In this document: positions 6,951-16,424 of the stretch, piece after piece
Numbering within the stretch: the first letter of the stretch is position 1
Layout: every line of letters starts with the position of its first letter
Source: a bacterium
GTDB lineage: Bacteria > Patescibacteria > ABY1 > JAGPKW01
Assembly (NCBI GenBank): GCA_021780535.1
Contig: JAJXYN010000012.1
Coordinates: 1 to 64,000, forward strand
Reading direction: 5' to 3'
DNA length: 64,000 nucleotides
Position numbers and translations under genes: made by a program
Notes under the pieces: model-generated
Databases searched by the model: none
What the model saw: only the letters and a program-made list of their open reading frames with translations
Told to the model about the DNA's origin: nothing

Positions 6951-8471
6951 ATGATAAGAACTAGATTTGCCCCTAGTCCAACGGGTTTTTTGCATATTGG
7001 TGGTTTGAAAACCGCTCTTTTTGCATATTTATTTGCTAAAAAAAGTGATGGCAAATTTATTTTAAGAATTGAAGATACTGATCAAAATAGATATGTTGAA
7101 GGTGGAATGGAACAAATTATTTGGTCTCTTAAATGGGCTGGTATTAATTATGATGAAGGTCCTGATGTTGGTGGAGAATATAAACCATATATCCAATCAG
7201 AAAGAAGAGAAATTTATCAAAAATATATTAATGAATTATTAGATAAGGGTTTTGCTTATCGTTGTTTTTGTACAAATGAAAGATTGGAAGAAATGAGAAG
7301 GAAACAAGAAGAAAATAAAATGCCTCCTAAATATGATAAACATTGTTTAAGCTTATCAAAAGAAGAAATTGATCAGAAAGTTGCGAATGGAGAAAAGTAT
7401 GTTATCCGCATGAAGGCTCCAGATAATGAATGGATTAAGTTTAATGATTTGATAAAAGGGAAGATAGAATTTAATACAAAAGAACTTGATGATCAAGTTT
7501 TGATTAAATCTGATGGGCTTCCTACTTATCATTTTGCTGTTGTTGTTGACGATCACTTAATGAATATTTCCCATGTAATAAGAGCTGATGAATGGGTTTC
7601 TTCTACCCCAAAACATATTTTATTGTATAAATATTTTGATTGGAAAGAGCCAGAATATGCTCATGTTCCACCAATACTTGCTCCTGGTGGGAAGAAAAAA
7701 CTAAGTAAAAGAGAAGGTTCTGTTTCTGTTAATGAATTTGTTAATTTAGGCTACTTACCAGAGGGTATGATAAACTATTTAGTATTATTAGGTTGGAACC
7801 CCGGGACTACTGAAGAAATTTTTACAATGGAAGAATTAATTGAAAAGTTTGATTTGAGTAAATGTCAGAAGGCTGGTGCGGTATTTGATATTAAGAGATT
7901 AGAGTGGGTGAATGGGCAGCATATTAGGAAAATGGATACGATGATATTTAGAACAAAATTAATGGATTATATTATTCAAGATATTAATAAACGCGCTAAT
8001 AATGAGTCTTTTATTAAATTTGCTATTATTGAACAAGAGAGAATTAATAAGCTTTCTGAATATAAACAGGATTTTAATATTATTTACAATTTTGATGAGT
8101 CTTATGATGGTGAATTAATTCTTAATGAAAAAATGGGTGCTGATAAAGTTAGTGCAGAACTTGCTTTTAATGAATCTATTAAACTTATTGAATCTATTGA
8201 TTTTGAAAAATTGAATTCTGAAGTTATTAAAACGGATAATTCTAAATTAATAGAACTGAAAAAATCTTACGAAGAGTTTATTAAAAATAAATTTTTAGAT
8301 TTAGTTAAGAATTTGAATATGAAAAATGGTCAAATTTTATGGCCAGTGAGATATGCTTTGACTGGTACTGATAAGTCTCCAACTATATTTGAACTTGTTT
8401 GGATATTGGGTAAAGAAGAAAGTGTTAGAAGATTAAATATTGGAATAAAAAAAATAGAAGTTCTAGGTTAA
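6951..8471 (+). CDS. gltX: Glutamyl-tRNA synthetase
   Basis: 506 residues. Class I synthetase: FAPSPTGFLHIGG (HIGH motif, residues 6-18), IEDTDQNRYV, and the KMSKS loop as KKLSKREGSV near residue 250. Typical length for bacterial GluRS. It attaches glutamate to tRNA-Glu, and in organisms without GlnRS also to tRNA-Gln; which type this is cannot be told. No Shine-Dalgarno site (ATATC before ATG). The terminator starts within the last codons. Confidence 0.96.
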   Translation: MIRTRFAPSPTGFLHIGGLKTALFAYLFAKKSDGKFILRIEDTDQNRYVEGGMEQIIWSLKWAGINYDEGPDVGGEYKPYIQSERREIYQKYINELLDKGFAYRCFCTNERLEEMRRKQEENKMPPKYDKHCLSLSKEEIDQKVANGEKYVIRMKAPDNEWIKFNDLIKGKIEFNTKELDDQVLIKSDGLPTYHFAVVVDDHLMNISHVIRADEWVSSTPKHILLYKYFDWKEPEYAHVPPILAPGGKKKLSKREGSVSVNEFVNLGYLPEGMINYLVLLGWNPGTTEEIFTMEELIEKFDLSKCQKAGAVFDIKRLEWVNGQHIRKMDTMIFRTKLMDYIIQDINKRANNESFIKFAIIEQERINKLSEYKQDFNIIYNFDESYDGELILNEKMGADKVSAELAFNESIKLIESIDFEKLNSEVIKTDNSKLIELKKSYEEFIKNKFLDLVKNLNMKNGQILWPVRYALTGTDKSPTIFELVWILGKEESVRRLNIGIKKIEVLG

Positions 8472-8488
8472 AGCTTAGAACTTTTTTT
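8458..8488 (+). terminator. gltX terminator
   Basis: AAGTTCTA and TAGAACTT flank the stop codon and are followed by seven T. Confidence 0.8.
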
Positions 8489-8502
8489 AGTTTAAATATT
8501 AA

Positions 8503-8544
8503 TTTATAAAAAAGCCACTATTCTGCTATTGCAGTTTAGTGGCT
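8503..8544 (-). terminator. Terminator of the 72-aa gene
   Basis: Minus strand AGCCACTA ... TAGTGGCT with inner AACTGCAATAGCAG pairing, followed by TTTTTTATAAATT. Confidence 0.8.
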
Positions 8545-8588
8545 GAATACTAGAATCATGTTCATTGTCGTTCTTCCTTCTATTTTTT

Positions 8589-8807
8589 CTAGTTTGTGAT
8601 GTTTTGGATATTGTTTTTTGATATTTGCGTTTCTGGTGATGGTTTTAAAAAGTTCATAACTACTGTTTTGTTAAGCAATATACAATCAAAATCGGCATTC
8701 AAATAATCGCATATTCTTACACTTGTTCCATGTCTTGTAAAAAATTCTTTTATTACTATTATGTCGCAAAAACTTTTTGTTTTTGAATCAAGAATGACGC
8801 ATTTCAT
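8589..8807 (-). CDS. Hypothetical protein (72 aa)
   Basis: The frame extends to an ATG at 8849, but AAGGAGG lies inside that extension, 8 nt before an in-frame ATG at 8807, so the product starts MKCVILDSKTKSFC. It reads as a short beta-alpha-beta protein (CDIIVIKEFF, DCILLNKTVVM). Not recognised. Monocistronic with its own terminator. Confidence 0.6.
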   Translation of the reverse strand: MKCVILDSKTKSFCDIIVIKEFFTRHGTSVRICDYLNADFDCILLNKTVVMNFLKPSPETQISKNNIQNITN

Positions 8808-8900
8808 TTCATTTGCCTCCTTGATTGATTTTGCTTTTAAAATATACATTATAATTAAATTGTTTACAAGAATATTATTAAACCTTATGTTTTATGTTTA

Positions 8901-8929
8901 TTGACTAACTTTATTAAAAGTGGTATAAT
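8901..8929 (+). promoter_or_regulatory. Promoter of the HAD-like gene
   Basis: TTGACT, exactly 17 bp, TATAAT; start near 8936, then AGGAGG and ATG at 8961. Confidence 0.8.
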
Positions 8930-8960
8930 ATTTATACATTTTAGGAAAGGAGGTTCCGTT

Positions 8961-9443
8961 ATGAAGATCATGTGTGACTATGATGGAACCTTCATGGTTC
9001 CTGAAGGTCAGAGATCAACGGAAAGTATTTTGCATTTTCCGTTGGTTCGTATGACTGTTGCTTTTTTATCATGGTTTAAAATATTCTCCTCTGTTGCTAG
9101 TAGGAGATTTATTCCAAATCATGATTTAATAGCACGAATAAACAGAGAAACCGAATGGGGGACTGTTTCTTTGTTCTTTGTATCTGGAAGAGGTAGTAAA
9201 AATATGCCCGATATGATTAAACATATTTCTGCTACGGATCTTGATTTTGATAAAATCAAGATCACTATTATTCTCCGTGATAATATTTTTGAACGTCATT
9301 CTGAGTTCAAAAAGAAAATTGCAGAGAAGATAGCCCCGGACGTGATACTGGAGGATTGTCACTATTACAGGAAAGCTATGGCATCTGTAGCTAGTGAGAA
9401 GACTCTAATATTGAGCCCAAACTGGCGCATAATGGCCAGATAA
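8961..9443 (+). CDS. HAD-superfamily phosphatase-like protein
   Basis: 160 residues from the ATG at 8961, which follows AAAGGAGG; the longer frame from 8901 starts inside the promoter and is rejected. Motif I is CDYDGT (residues 5-10; nucleophile Asp and acid Asp), motif II is FVSGRG (about residues 73-78), and a DVILEDCHYY segment near residue 127 could supply the motif IV acidic residues. The arrangement resembles small HAD phosphatases that act on nucleotides or nucleic-acid ends; the substrate is unknown. It has higher GC than its neighbours and its own promoter and terminator. Confidence 0.6.
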   Translation: MKIMCDYDGTFMVPEGQRSTESILHFPLVRMTVAFLSWFKIFSSVASRRFIPNHDLIARINRETEWGTVSLFFVSGRGSKNMPDMIKHISATDLDFDKIKITIILRDNIFERHSEFKKKIAEKIAPDVILEDCHYYRKAMASVASEKTLILSPNWRIMAR

Positions 9444-9445
9444 GT

Positions 9446-9474
9446 CCGTTGTTGTAATGACAACGGCTTTTTTA
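9446..9474 (+). terminator. Terminator of the HAD-like gene
   Basis: CCGTTGT, 7-nt loop, ACAACGG, followed by CTTTTTTAATTTT. It abuts the 3' end of convergent uvrB. Confidence 0.8.
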
Positions 9475-9477
9475 ATT

Positions 9478-11490
9478 TTATCTTTTTTTCTTGTTTAATT
9501 GTTCTTCTAATTCTTCTATTTTATCTCTTAATTCTGCTGCTTTTTCAAACGCTAAAGCGGATGCATATTCTTCCATTTCTAAATTTAATTGTTCTATCAT
9601 GTATTTTATGTCTGCTTTGTTTATTTTATTTATGTTTATTTCTTGGTTTTTTGCTATATCTTCGGCACTGACAAATGCATTAAACATAGAATCTCCGATT
9701 TCTTTTTGAATTGTTGTTGGGGTTATCCCGTACTTTTTATTGTGTTCTTCTTGTATTTTCCTTCTTCTATTTGTTTCTTTTATGGCAAAATTCATAGAAT
9801 CTGTTATTTTGTCTGCATACATTATTACTTTACCATTTTGGTGACGAGCAGCTCTTCCTATTGTTTGTATTAGGGAAGTTTTTGATCTTAAAAAACCTTC
9901 TTTATCAGCATCTATTATTCCTATTAATGATACTTCTGGTAAATCCAAACCTTCTCTAAGTAAGTTAACACCTATAAGGCAATCATATTTTCCTTGTCTT
10001 AGTTTTTTTAATATATCTAACCTTTCCATTGTTTTTATTTCTGAATGAAGATATGTTGTTTTAACCCCAAGATCCAAAAGATAATCAGCTAGATCTTCTG
10101 CTGTTTTTTTTGTTAATGTTGTAACAAGTGTTCTCTCGTGATTTATTGTTCTTTTTTCTATTTCTTTTGCAATATCTTCAACCTGAATATTGGTAGGCCT
10201 TATTTCTATTATTGGATCTAATAATCCAGTTGGACGTATTATTTGTTCTGCAATTTTTCTTTTTGTTTTGTTAGAATCAAAACATTTCTCAAGCTCTTCT
10301 GGCCCTGGTGTTGCAGACATAAATACCATTTGTGGTATTTTTTGATCAAATTCCTCTTTTTTAAGTGGTCTATTATCAAAAGCAGCAGGTAATCTAAACC
10401 CAAAATCTATAAGATTTTTTTTTCTAGCATAATCGCCATTGTACATAGCCCTTATTTGTGGGAGAGTAATATGAGATTCATCCATAACCATAAGAAAATC
10501 ATCACCAAAATAGTCTATAAGTGTATATGGCATTGTGCCTGGTTTTCTTCCATCTATGTATCTACTGTAATTTTCAATACCACTACAAAATCCGGTTTCT
10601 CTCATCATTTCTAAATCATATCTAACTCTTTGTTCTATTCTTTCAGCTTCAAGTGGCTTATTGTTTTGTCTAAAATATTCTAGTTGTAGTTCTAAATCTT
10701 GTTCTATTTGTTTTATAATAGGTTCCATCTTTGATTTTTCTGTAACATGATGTGTCGCAGGTGGAATTTGAAAAGTATTTAAAATTTCTAATGTTTTTCT
10801 TGTTAATGTTGTTATTACTGAAATTTTTTCTATTTCATTTCCAAAAAATTCTATTTTTATTATATTATTTTTAGAATTAGCAGGGAAAACTTCAAGTACG
10901 TCTCCAGATATTCTAAACATACCCCTTGTTAATTCTGTGTCATTTCTTTCATATTGTATTGATACTAGCTTGTGAGCTATGTCTTTTATACTTATTTCTT
11001 CGCCTTTGTTTATAGTTATAAATTGCTTTAATAATTCTTCCGGTTTTCCTAAGCCGTAAATACAAGAAACTGATGCAACTATAATTACATCCTTTCTTGT
11101 TAGTAGGGAAGTTGTAGCCTCAAATCTTAAACGGTCTATTTCCTCATTTATTTGAGTTTCTTTGGCTATATATGTATCACTTGTTGGTAAATAACTTTCT
11201 GGTTGATAATAGTCATAATATGAAACAAAATAATGTACAGCATTATTTGGAAAAAATGATTGGAATTCTTGAGCTAGCTGCGCTGCTAATGTTTTGTTAT
11301 GTGATATTACTAATGTTGGTTTATTAACTTTATTAATAATATTTGCAATGGTGAATGTTTTTCCGGTTCCTGTTGCACCAAGTAGTGTTGAGAATTTTTC
11401 ACCTTTCTCTAGCCAATTATAAAGTTTATCAATGGCTTGTGACTGATCGTCGTTTGGAGAAAATTTGGATTGTAAATCAAATTTATTCAT
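9478..11490 (-). CDS. uvrB: Excinuclease ABC subunit B
   Basis: 670 residues, the usual UvrB length. Walker A LLGATGTGKTFT (residues 37-48), the beta-hairpin YYDYYQPESYLP that probes damaged DNA, the DESH box, helicase motif VI QTIGRAARH, and a C-terminal UVR domain (ALAFEKAAELRDKIEELE) that binds UvrA/UvrC. It acts in nucleotide excision repair. The AT-rich leader has no Shine-Dalgarno site. Confidence 0.97.
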   Translation of the reverse strand: MNKFDLQSKFSPNDDQSQAIDKLYNWLEKGEKFSTLLGATGTGKTFTIANIINKVNKPTLVISHNKTLAAQLAQEFQSFFPNNAVHYFVSYYDYYQPESYLPTSDTYIAKETQINEEIDRLRFEATTSLLTRKDVIIVASVSCIYGLGKPEELLKQFITINKGEEISIKDIAHKLVSIQYERNDTELTRGMFRISGDVLEVFPANSKNNIIKIEFFGNEIEKISVITTLTRKTLEILNTFQIPPATHHVTEKSKMEPIIKQIEQDLELQLEYFRQNNKPLEAERIEQRVRYDLEMMRETGFCSGIENYSRYIDGRKPGTMPYTLIDYFGDDFLMVMDESHITLPQIRAMYNGDYARKKNLIDFGFRLPAAFDNRPLKKEEFDQKIPQMVFMSATPGPEELEKCFDSNKTKRKIAEQIIRPTGLLDPIIEIRPTNIQVEDIAKEIEKRTINHERTLVTTLTKKTAEDLADYLLDLGVKTTYLHSEIKTMERLDILKKLRQGKYDCLIGVNLLREGLDLPEVSLIGIIDADKEGFLRSKTSLIQTIGRAARHQNGKVIMYADKITDSMNFAIKETNRRRKIQEEHNKKYGITPTTIQKEIGDSMFNAFVSAEDIAKNQEININKINKADIKYMIEQLNLEMEEYASALAFEKAAELRDKIEELEEQLNKKKR

Positions 11491-11580
11491 ATTATATATA
11501 TTCTAGTAAATAAATTAATAACAATTAGCTAAGTTTATTAACTATTTTATAATATACAGTACTTGTTTTTATTATTCAAT

Positions 11581-11609
11581 TTGACAAAATTTAAAAAATA
11601 ACGTTAAAT
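11581..11609 (+). promoter_or_regulatory. Promoter of the 119-aa gene
   Basis: TTGACA, 17-bp spacer, TTAAAT, 48 bp upstream of the ATG at 11658. Confidence 0.6.
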
Positions 11610-11657
11610 ATAAACAAAATTTGAGAGGGTTCACTTTTTAGGTTAAAGGAGCTTAAA

Positions 11658-12017
11658 ATGGTAGCAATTGGAGATCTTCAAGCGTGGAATTATAAAAATG
11701 TTTCAATTTTGCTTGATGTCTATTATTATTACCCTGAACATAGTGGGGTTATTTTTAGGATTGAAAATGGAAAAATAGATTTTTCTTTTATTGAAGAATT
11801 ATTTATCATTGAAAATCCGTCTAAACATCAGACATTATTTTTCCCTTTGAATCATCTTGGAGTAATATATAATGGCAATTTTTCTTTTAAAATAGTAAAT
11901 GCTTATGTGGCATCTGCTATTAAAAAAATATTTTCTGAACAAGATTTACATGATTTTGTCAAAAAATTTGAAATTTCTGTTAATGAAACCATTATAAAAA
12001 GACTTCCTATGACCTAA
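11658..12017 (+). CDS. Hypothetical protein (119 aa)
   Basis: Starts MVAIGDLQAWNYKNVS after AAAGGAGC, so the start is well supported. Soluble mixed alpha/beta protein with no motif I recognise. Complete single-gene unit with promoter (11581) and strong terminator (12027). Confidence 0.6.
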   Translation: MVAIGDLQAWNYKNVSILLDVYYYYPEHSGVIFRIENGKIDFSFIEELFIIENPSKHQTLFFPLNHLGVIYNGNFSFKIVNAYVASAIKKIFSEQDLHDFVKKFEISVNETIIKRLPMT

Positions 12018-12026
12018 GATAATTAT

Positions 12027-12052
12027 GCGTGGATTTGTCCACGCTTTTTTTG
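12027..12052 (+). terminator. Terminator of the 119-aa gene
   Basis: GCGTGGA-TTTG-TCCACGC followed by seven T. Confidence 0.85.
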
Positions 12053-12111
12053 TAATATTATTTTAATTATTAAAAAAATAATCATGAAATTAATCATAAT
12101 TATTTTTTTTA

Positions 12112-14115
12112 TTATACTTCTAATATTACTGGTAATATCATCGGTGTTCTATGTGTTTTTTTGTATATGAATTTACCTATTTCATCTCTCATCTTTTCTT
12201 TTACATATCCATCATCTAATTGAGAACCTGGATCTCTATCTAATGTTAAACAACCTATAACCTTACTTCTTATTTCTTCTACTAATTTTTTATTAGCATT
12301 CATATATATAAAACCTCTTGATATTATGTCTGGATTTGCTACTAATTTACCAGTTTTTCTATCTACTGTTGAGATTATAACAAGCATTCCATGTTCTGAC
12401 ATTTGTTTTCTATCTCTTATGACTATACCAGAAACATCTCCTATACCAAGTCCGTCAACATATATATCATTCATTTGTAATTTTTCTCCTGTTAATTTTG
12501 CAGTTCTATTTTGATCAAATTCTATTATCTCGCCATCTTTAGATATTAGTACATTTTCTTTTGGCATTCCTATACTTCTTGCTACTTCAGCATTCATTTG
12601 AATATGAGTATGAGTACCATATATTGGAATGTAATATTTTGGATTAATAAGCTTTAATAATAATTTAATATCTTCTTGTTTTGCATGTCCACCAGCATGT
12701 ACATCCATCATGTGATAATTTATAATATTTGCGTGGTTAAGGTAAAGACTATCTCTAAGTTTTGCAACAGATCTTTCATTCCCCGGGATTATAGAAGAAG
12801 AGAAAATAACAGTGTCGCCAGGAATTATTTTTATAGATTTGTGATCATTGTTTGCTATCCTATAAAGAACGGCATTGTCTTCTCCTTGGGCTCCTGTACA
12901 GGCTACTATTATTTTATCATCTGGATAATTTTTCATATCCTTATATTCAATAATAGTTTTTGGATTAAATTTTAAATATCCTAGTTCGTGAGCTATGTCA
13001 ACATTTGCTTTCATTGATCTTCCGTCTATAATAACTTTTTTACCTAATTGTTCGGCTACTGAAATTATATGATATATACGAGAAAGAAGGGAAGCGAATG
13101 TTCCTATAATTATTCTCCCTGGAGCTTGTTTGAATACTATTTCAAGAGTTTTTCTTACTTCCATTTCTGACATTTGATGTCCTTTTTGGTCTGCGTTTGT
13201 ACTATCTCCAAAAACTGCTAAAACATTTTTATGATATAAATCTGCTATTTTATATAATTCTGTTTGCATAAAATCTACTGGATTTAAATCAAACTTCCAG
13301 TCTCCTGTGTGAACTATAACCCCTATGGGCGTTTCTATGACAGCCATAACACTGTCTGGGATAGAATGAGAAACTCTTATAAAGTTTAATTTATATATAC
13401 CTAATTGCAATGTATCATCTATTCCTACTTCTATAAATCTTGGTTTTGCTCTTGTTTGAAATTCTTCTTGTCTTTTTTTAATAACTCCTATAGTAAGTTT
13501 AAGTCCAAATATTGGAGGATTTCCTAATTTATCTAATAAATGAGGGATAGCTCCTATGTGATCATAATGTCCATGAGTTATAAAAACACCTTTAATGTTT
13601 TTTTCTAATCCTTCAAGACAAGATATGTCTGGGATTATATAATCAACTCCTAATAACTCTTCGTCTGGGAATTGAAGCCCCATATCTACTATTAAAATAT
13701 CATCATTGTATTTGAACCCCATCATGTTACTTCCAACTTCTTCAAGACCACCAAAGGCAAATACAATAAGCTTATCTTTTGGTGTTTTTTTAAGATCATA
13801 TAATCTTGGGGCTTCTTCTCTATTTTTAAACATTCTTCCTATTTTTCTTTTTTCATAAGATTTAACTTCCCCTATAACTGTATTACCGTTTTTATCTGTT
13901 TGTGGTCTTACTGCTTGTGGTTTTGTATGATATGGTCTTGCCATTCTATCATCTCTCTTAAAAAATGTTTTTTTCTCATATGGTCTATGAGGTCTTTTTG
14001 TTTCGTTCTCTGGAATTTGTCCTATATTTTCTATAACCAAATCCAAATTATCTTTTTGATTTTTTTCGATATTCTCTATTGTTTCAGGAATATCTGATTT
14101 TTCTTCTAAATCCAT
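12112..14115 (-). CDS. rnj: Ribonuclease J
   Basis: 667 residues, longer than the usual 550 or so because of a basic, Arg/Lys/Pro-rich N-terminal extension of about 100 residues (RPHRPYEKK...). The metallo-beta-lactamase core carries THGHYDHIGAIPHLL (zinc ligands), followed by GDWKFD and the beta-CASP region with GTHTH near the C-terminal third. RNase J combines 5'-3' exonuclease and endonuclease activity in mRNA turnover and rRNA maturation. The extension is likely disordered and RNA-binding (inference). Confidence 0.95.
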   Translation of the reverse strand: MDLEEKSDIPETIENIEKNQKDNLDLVIENIGQIPENETKRPHRPYEKKTFFKRDDRMARPYHTKPQAVRPQTDKNGNTVIGEVKSYEKRKIGRMFKNREEAPRLYDLKKTPKDKLIVFAFGGLEEVGSNMMGFKYNDDILIVDMGLQFPDEELLGVDYIIPDISCLEGLEKNIKGVFITHGHYDHIGAIPHLLDKLGNPPIFGLKLTIGVIKKRQEEFQTRAKPRFIEVGIDDTLQLGIYKLNFIRVSHSIPDSVMAVIETPIGVIVHTGDWKFDLNPVDFMQTELYKIADLYHKNVLAVFGDSTNADQKGHQMSEMEVRKTLEIVFKQAPGRIIIGTFASLLSRIYHIISVAEQLGKKVIIDGRSMKANVDIAHELGYLKFNPKTIIEYKDMKNYPDDKIIVACTGAQGEDNAVLYRIANNDHKSIKIIPGDTVIFSSSIIPGNERSVAKLRDSLYLNHANIINYHMMDVHAGGHAKQEDIKLLLKLINPKYYIPIYGTHTHIQMNAEVARSIGMPKENVLISKDGEIIEFDQNRTAKLTGEKLQMNDIYVDGLGIGDVSGIVIRDRKQMSEHGMLVIISTVDRKTGKLVANPDIISRGFIYMNANKKLVEEIRSKVIGCLTLDRDPGSQLDDGYVKEKMRDEIGKFIYKKTHRTPMILPVILEV

Positions 14116-14170
14116 AATATATATGTGTTTATTAATTAAATTATGTTTACATTGTTTAAATCAAGGTAAA

Positions 14171-14240
14171 AGTTGAAATATAAAAATATTCAAAAGTAGA
14201 AAAAAGAACTTTCTATATTTCTATATTTCTATATTTTAAC
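14171..14240. repeat. Intergenic imperfect palindrome, repeat family R (copy 1)
   Basis: GTTGAAATATAAAAATATT ... TTTCTATATTTTAAC. The ends are complementary (TTGAAATATA against TATATTTTAA, one G-T pair). Related sequences lie at 16049-16115 and 39489-39584. It sits between rnj and the peptide-binding protein gene. Confidence 0.5.
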
Positions 14241-14263
14241 CTAAAAAGAGTTTAAACATTGAA

Positions 14264-14296
14264 TTATGAATAATAGCCTAAAAACTATTATTCACG
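14264..14296 (-). terminator. Probable terminator of the peptide-binding protein gene
   Basis: Minus strand GAATAATAG-TTTTTAGG-CTATTATTC directly after the stop at 14305. The T run is weak. Confidence 0.5.
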
Positions 14297-14304
14297 TTCA
14301 TTAT

Positions 14305-16038
14305 TTAAAATATTTTTTTTGTTGTTTTTATATACCAATCTTGAATATTATTAAATCTTTCTGACGGTGTTGTTATTTCTTTGTCATTTACTATGTGAGC
14401 ATCTTTTGTTGTTATATAATTATAATTTGGATTGAAAAGAAATATCGCAGGCATGTCATCTTTTATTTTTTGTTGAACAAATTTGTATAAATCTTGTATA
14501 TCATCTTTATTTGTTGTTTTTCTAGCTTTTTCTATTGCTTGATCAACTTCTTTATTATTATATAATGATAAATTTAAACCAGGATTTTCTATTTGAGATG
14601 AGTGCCAGAAAGGGAATGGATCAGAAGATCCTCCAAGTATTTCTCCATAAAGTAATATTTCATAATTTCTAGGCTTTAAAACATCTTCTTTCACAGAGTC
14701 TTGATCTGTATATTGAATGTTTAATTTAATTCCTAATTTTTCCCACTGTTTTTTTATTTCTTCAGCAACTAATTGACTATCGGTATTTGATACTGCTGTC
14801 AATGTGAATTCTAATTTTTTATCTCCATTTGCCATTATCCCTGTTATTGGATCTCTTTTCCAGCCATTACTTTCTAATAAATCTACTGCACTTGAAGGAT
14901 TGAAATCATAATCTTTAAAACTTGGATCATATCCTATCATGTTTTTGAAGAATATCGTTTCTACCTTTTCTGCATTACCACCAAAAACATTATTTATTAT
15001 TGCATCTTTATCTGTTCCTATTGTTAATGCTTTTCTTATATAAGTATCCTTTAATAAAGAATTTAATGATGAGTTAAAAAATAATGCTGTGTATTGTGGA
15101 AGATTAAAATTATTTATATTAATATTTTTTGTATTAAGAGATTTTATTTCATTTTGATTTAAAAAATTAATACCATTTACTTTTTTGTCTTTTATAGCAT
15201 CTATCGCTTCTTGTGTATCCGCTAAAAATTTAAAAGTTACTTCACTTATATAAGGTTTCTTTTTGAAATAACCATTGTTACTTTCAACTGTATATGATTG
15301 TATGAAACCTTCTTTACTTTTAGATAATGTTTTGAATTTGTATGGGCCAGTCCCTATTGGCTTTAAATTGTATTCACTAAGAGGGAATTGAGTATAACTA
15401 ATATCTTGCCATATATGTTTTGGTAATATTCCAAAAGTTAATGAATTTAAGAATGGTGAATATACATCTGCCAATGTAAATGAAAAATCTAAATCATCTA
15501 TTTTGGTTGCTTTTACATCTTTGAATGTTACAAATAATGGACTTTTATAATTTGGATCTTGTGCGGTTTTCATTGTAAAAATCACATCATCTGATGTTAA
15601 TTTCGTACCATCATGCCAATATATATTGTCTTTTAATTTGAAAGTGTATGTTTTTTGATCGTCTGATATTGTATATGAACTTACAAGTGATGGGGTTAAT
15701 ACTCTTTTATCATATTCAAATAATGAATTATATATCAATGTATTTATATCGGTATCTACGCTATTAGATAAAGACAATAAAGGGTTTAAATATTGTATTT
15801 GTCCTATTATCCCTTCTGTGTAACTTCCACCATATGCTGGGATAGAATCTATATGTTGATAACCTTTGATTAAAAAATAACCAGAACATATTATTATTAA
15901 AACTATGAAAATTCTTAAGAAAACTTTTTCTTTTAAATTTAAAAATAAGGATAAATATTTAAATTGTTTTAAACTTGGAATTTTATTTTTATTTTTTTGA
16001 GAAACTAGTTTGAGGTTAGTTTTATAGAATTTGTCCAT
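14305..16038 (-). CDS. Membrane-anchored peptide ABC transporter substrate-binding protein
   Basis: 577 residues, family SBP_bac_5 (OppA/DppA). About 38 basic cytoplasmic residues precede one membrane span (FLRIFIVLIIICSGYFLI), so it is anchored rather than a lipoprotein. Family blocks: GTYT-like TYTFKLKDNIYWHDGTKLTSDDV near residue 130, the YNNKEVDQAIEKAR block near the C-terminus. No permease or ATPase genes are next to it. Likely binds peptides outside the membrane; substrate inferred from family. Confidence 0.88.
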   Translation of the reverse strand: MDKFYKTNLKLVSQKNKNKIPSLKQFKYLSLFLNLKEKVFLRIFIVLIIICSGYFLIKGYQHIDSIPAYGGSYTEGIIGQIQYLNPLLSLSNSVDTDINTLIYNSLFEYDKRVLTPSLVSSYTISDDQKTYTFKLKDNIYWHDGTKLTSDDVIFTMKTAQDPNYKSPLFVTFKDVKATKIDDLDFSFTLADVYSPFLNSLTFGILPKHIWQDISYTQFPLSEYNLKPIGTGPYKFKTLSKSKEGFIQSYTVESNNGYFKKKPYISEVTFKFLADTQEAIDAIKDKKVNGINFLNQNEIKSLNTKNININNFNLPQYTALFFNSSLNSLLKDTYIRKALTIGTDKDAIINNVFGGNAEKVETIFFKNMIGYDPSFKDYDFNPSSAVDLLESNGWKRDPITGIMANGDKKLEFTLTAVSNTDSQLVAEEIKKQWEKLGIKLNIQYTDQDSVKEDVLKPRNYEILLYGEILGGSSDPFPFWHSSQIENPGLNLSLYNNKEVDQAIEKARKTTNKDDIQDLYKFVQQKIKDDMPAIFLFNPNYNYITTKDAHIVNDKEITTPSERFNNIQDWYIKTTKKIF

Positions 16039-16048
16039 AGAGGATAGT

Positions 16049-16115
16049 TAAAATATCTAAATATAAAAATATTTAAAAGAAAAAACTTTTTGTATTTAGA
16101 TATTTCTATATTTTA
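16049..16115. repeat. Intergenic imperfect palindrome, repeat family R (copy 2)
   Basis: AATATCTAAATA pairs perfectly with TATTTAGATATT, extended outward by TAAAATAT-type ends, with AAAAG/CTTTT inside. It fills the gap between secG (stop at 16117) and the peptide-binding protein gene (start 16038) and could end or process the secG message. Confidence 0.55.
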
Positions 16116-16116
16116 T

Positions 16117-16335
16117 TTATTTAACGAATATATTTGCAATTATAGAAAGAGAAAGTATTGTACCTAATACAATAGTAGTTATGTAAAGAACTTTTTCAGC
16201 TCCTCTTTTTGTGGTATAAAAATTGCTTGACCCACCAAAAAGATTAGAAAGGCTAGAATTTTTGCCTTGTAATAAAACAGAAACTATTATTAATATTGAA
16301 GTAATGAATTGTACTATTCTAAGTATTTTTTCCAT
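16117..16335 (-). CDS. secG: Preprotein translocase subunit SecG
   Basis: 72 residues with two membrane spans (about 5-22 and 50-70) around the SecG loop: VLLQGKNSSLSNLFGGSS...RGAEKVLY, matching the family pattern LLQxG...FGG...RxxEKxL. It assists SecYE/SecA; secA is at 23.7 kb. It starts 13 bp after tRNA-Lys on the same strand with no terminator between. Confidence 0.9.
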   Translation of the reverse strand: MEKILRIVQFITSILIIVSVLLQGKNSSLSNLFGGSSNFYTTKRGAEKVLYITTIVLGTILSLSIIANIFVK

Positions 16336-16348
16336 ATTTTTATTAATT

Positions 16349-16424
16349 TGGTAGGCCCTGTGGGAATTGAACCCACGACCATCAGCTTAAAAGGCTGTTG
16401 CTCTACCAACTGAGCTAAGGACCT
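16349..16424 (-). tRNA. tRNA-Lys (anticodon TTT)
   Basis: Acceptor AGGTCCT/AGGGCCT, D arm GCTC/GAGC, anticodon loop CTTTTAA giving TTT, T arm around TTCAATT, A73 and encoded CCA. One A-A mismatch at 27-43. Directly upstream of secG. Confidence 0.9.

Noticed and set aside
6813..6995. Minus-strand ORF of 60 codons over the tRNA and gltX start
   Set aside because: It overlaps the 3' half of the tRNA and the gltX start and has no ribosome site; a shadow frame.
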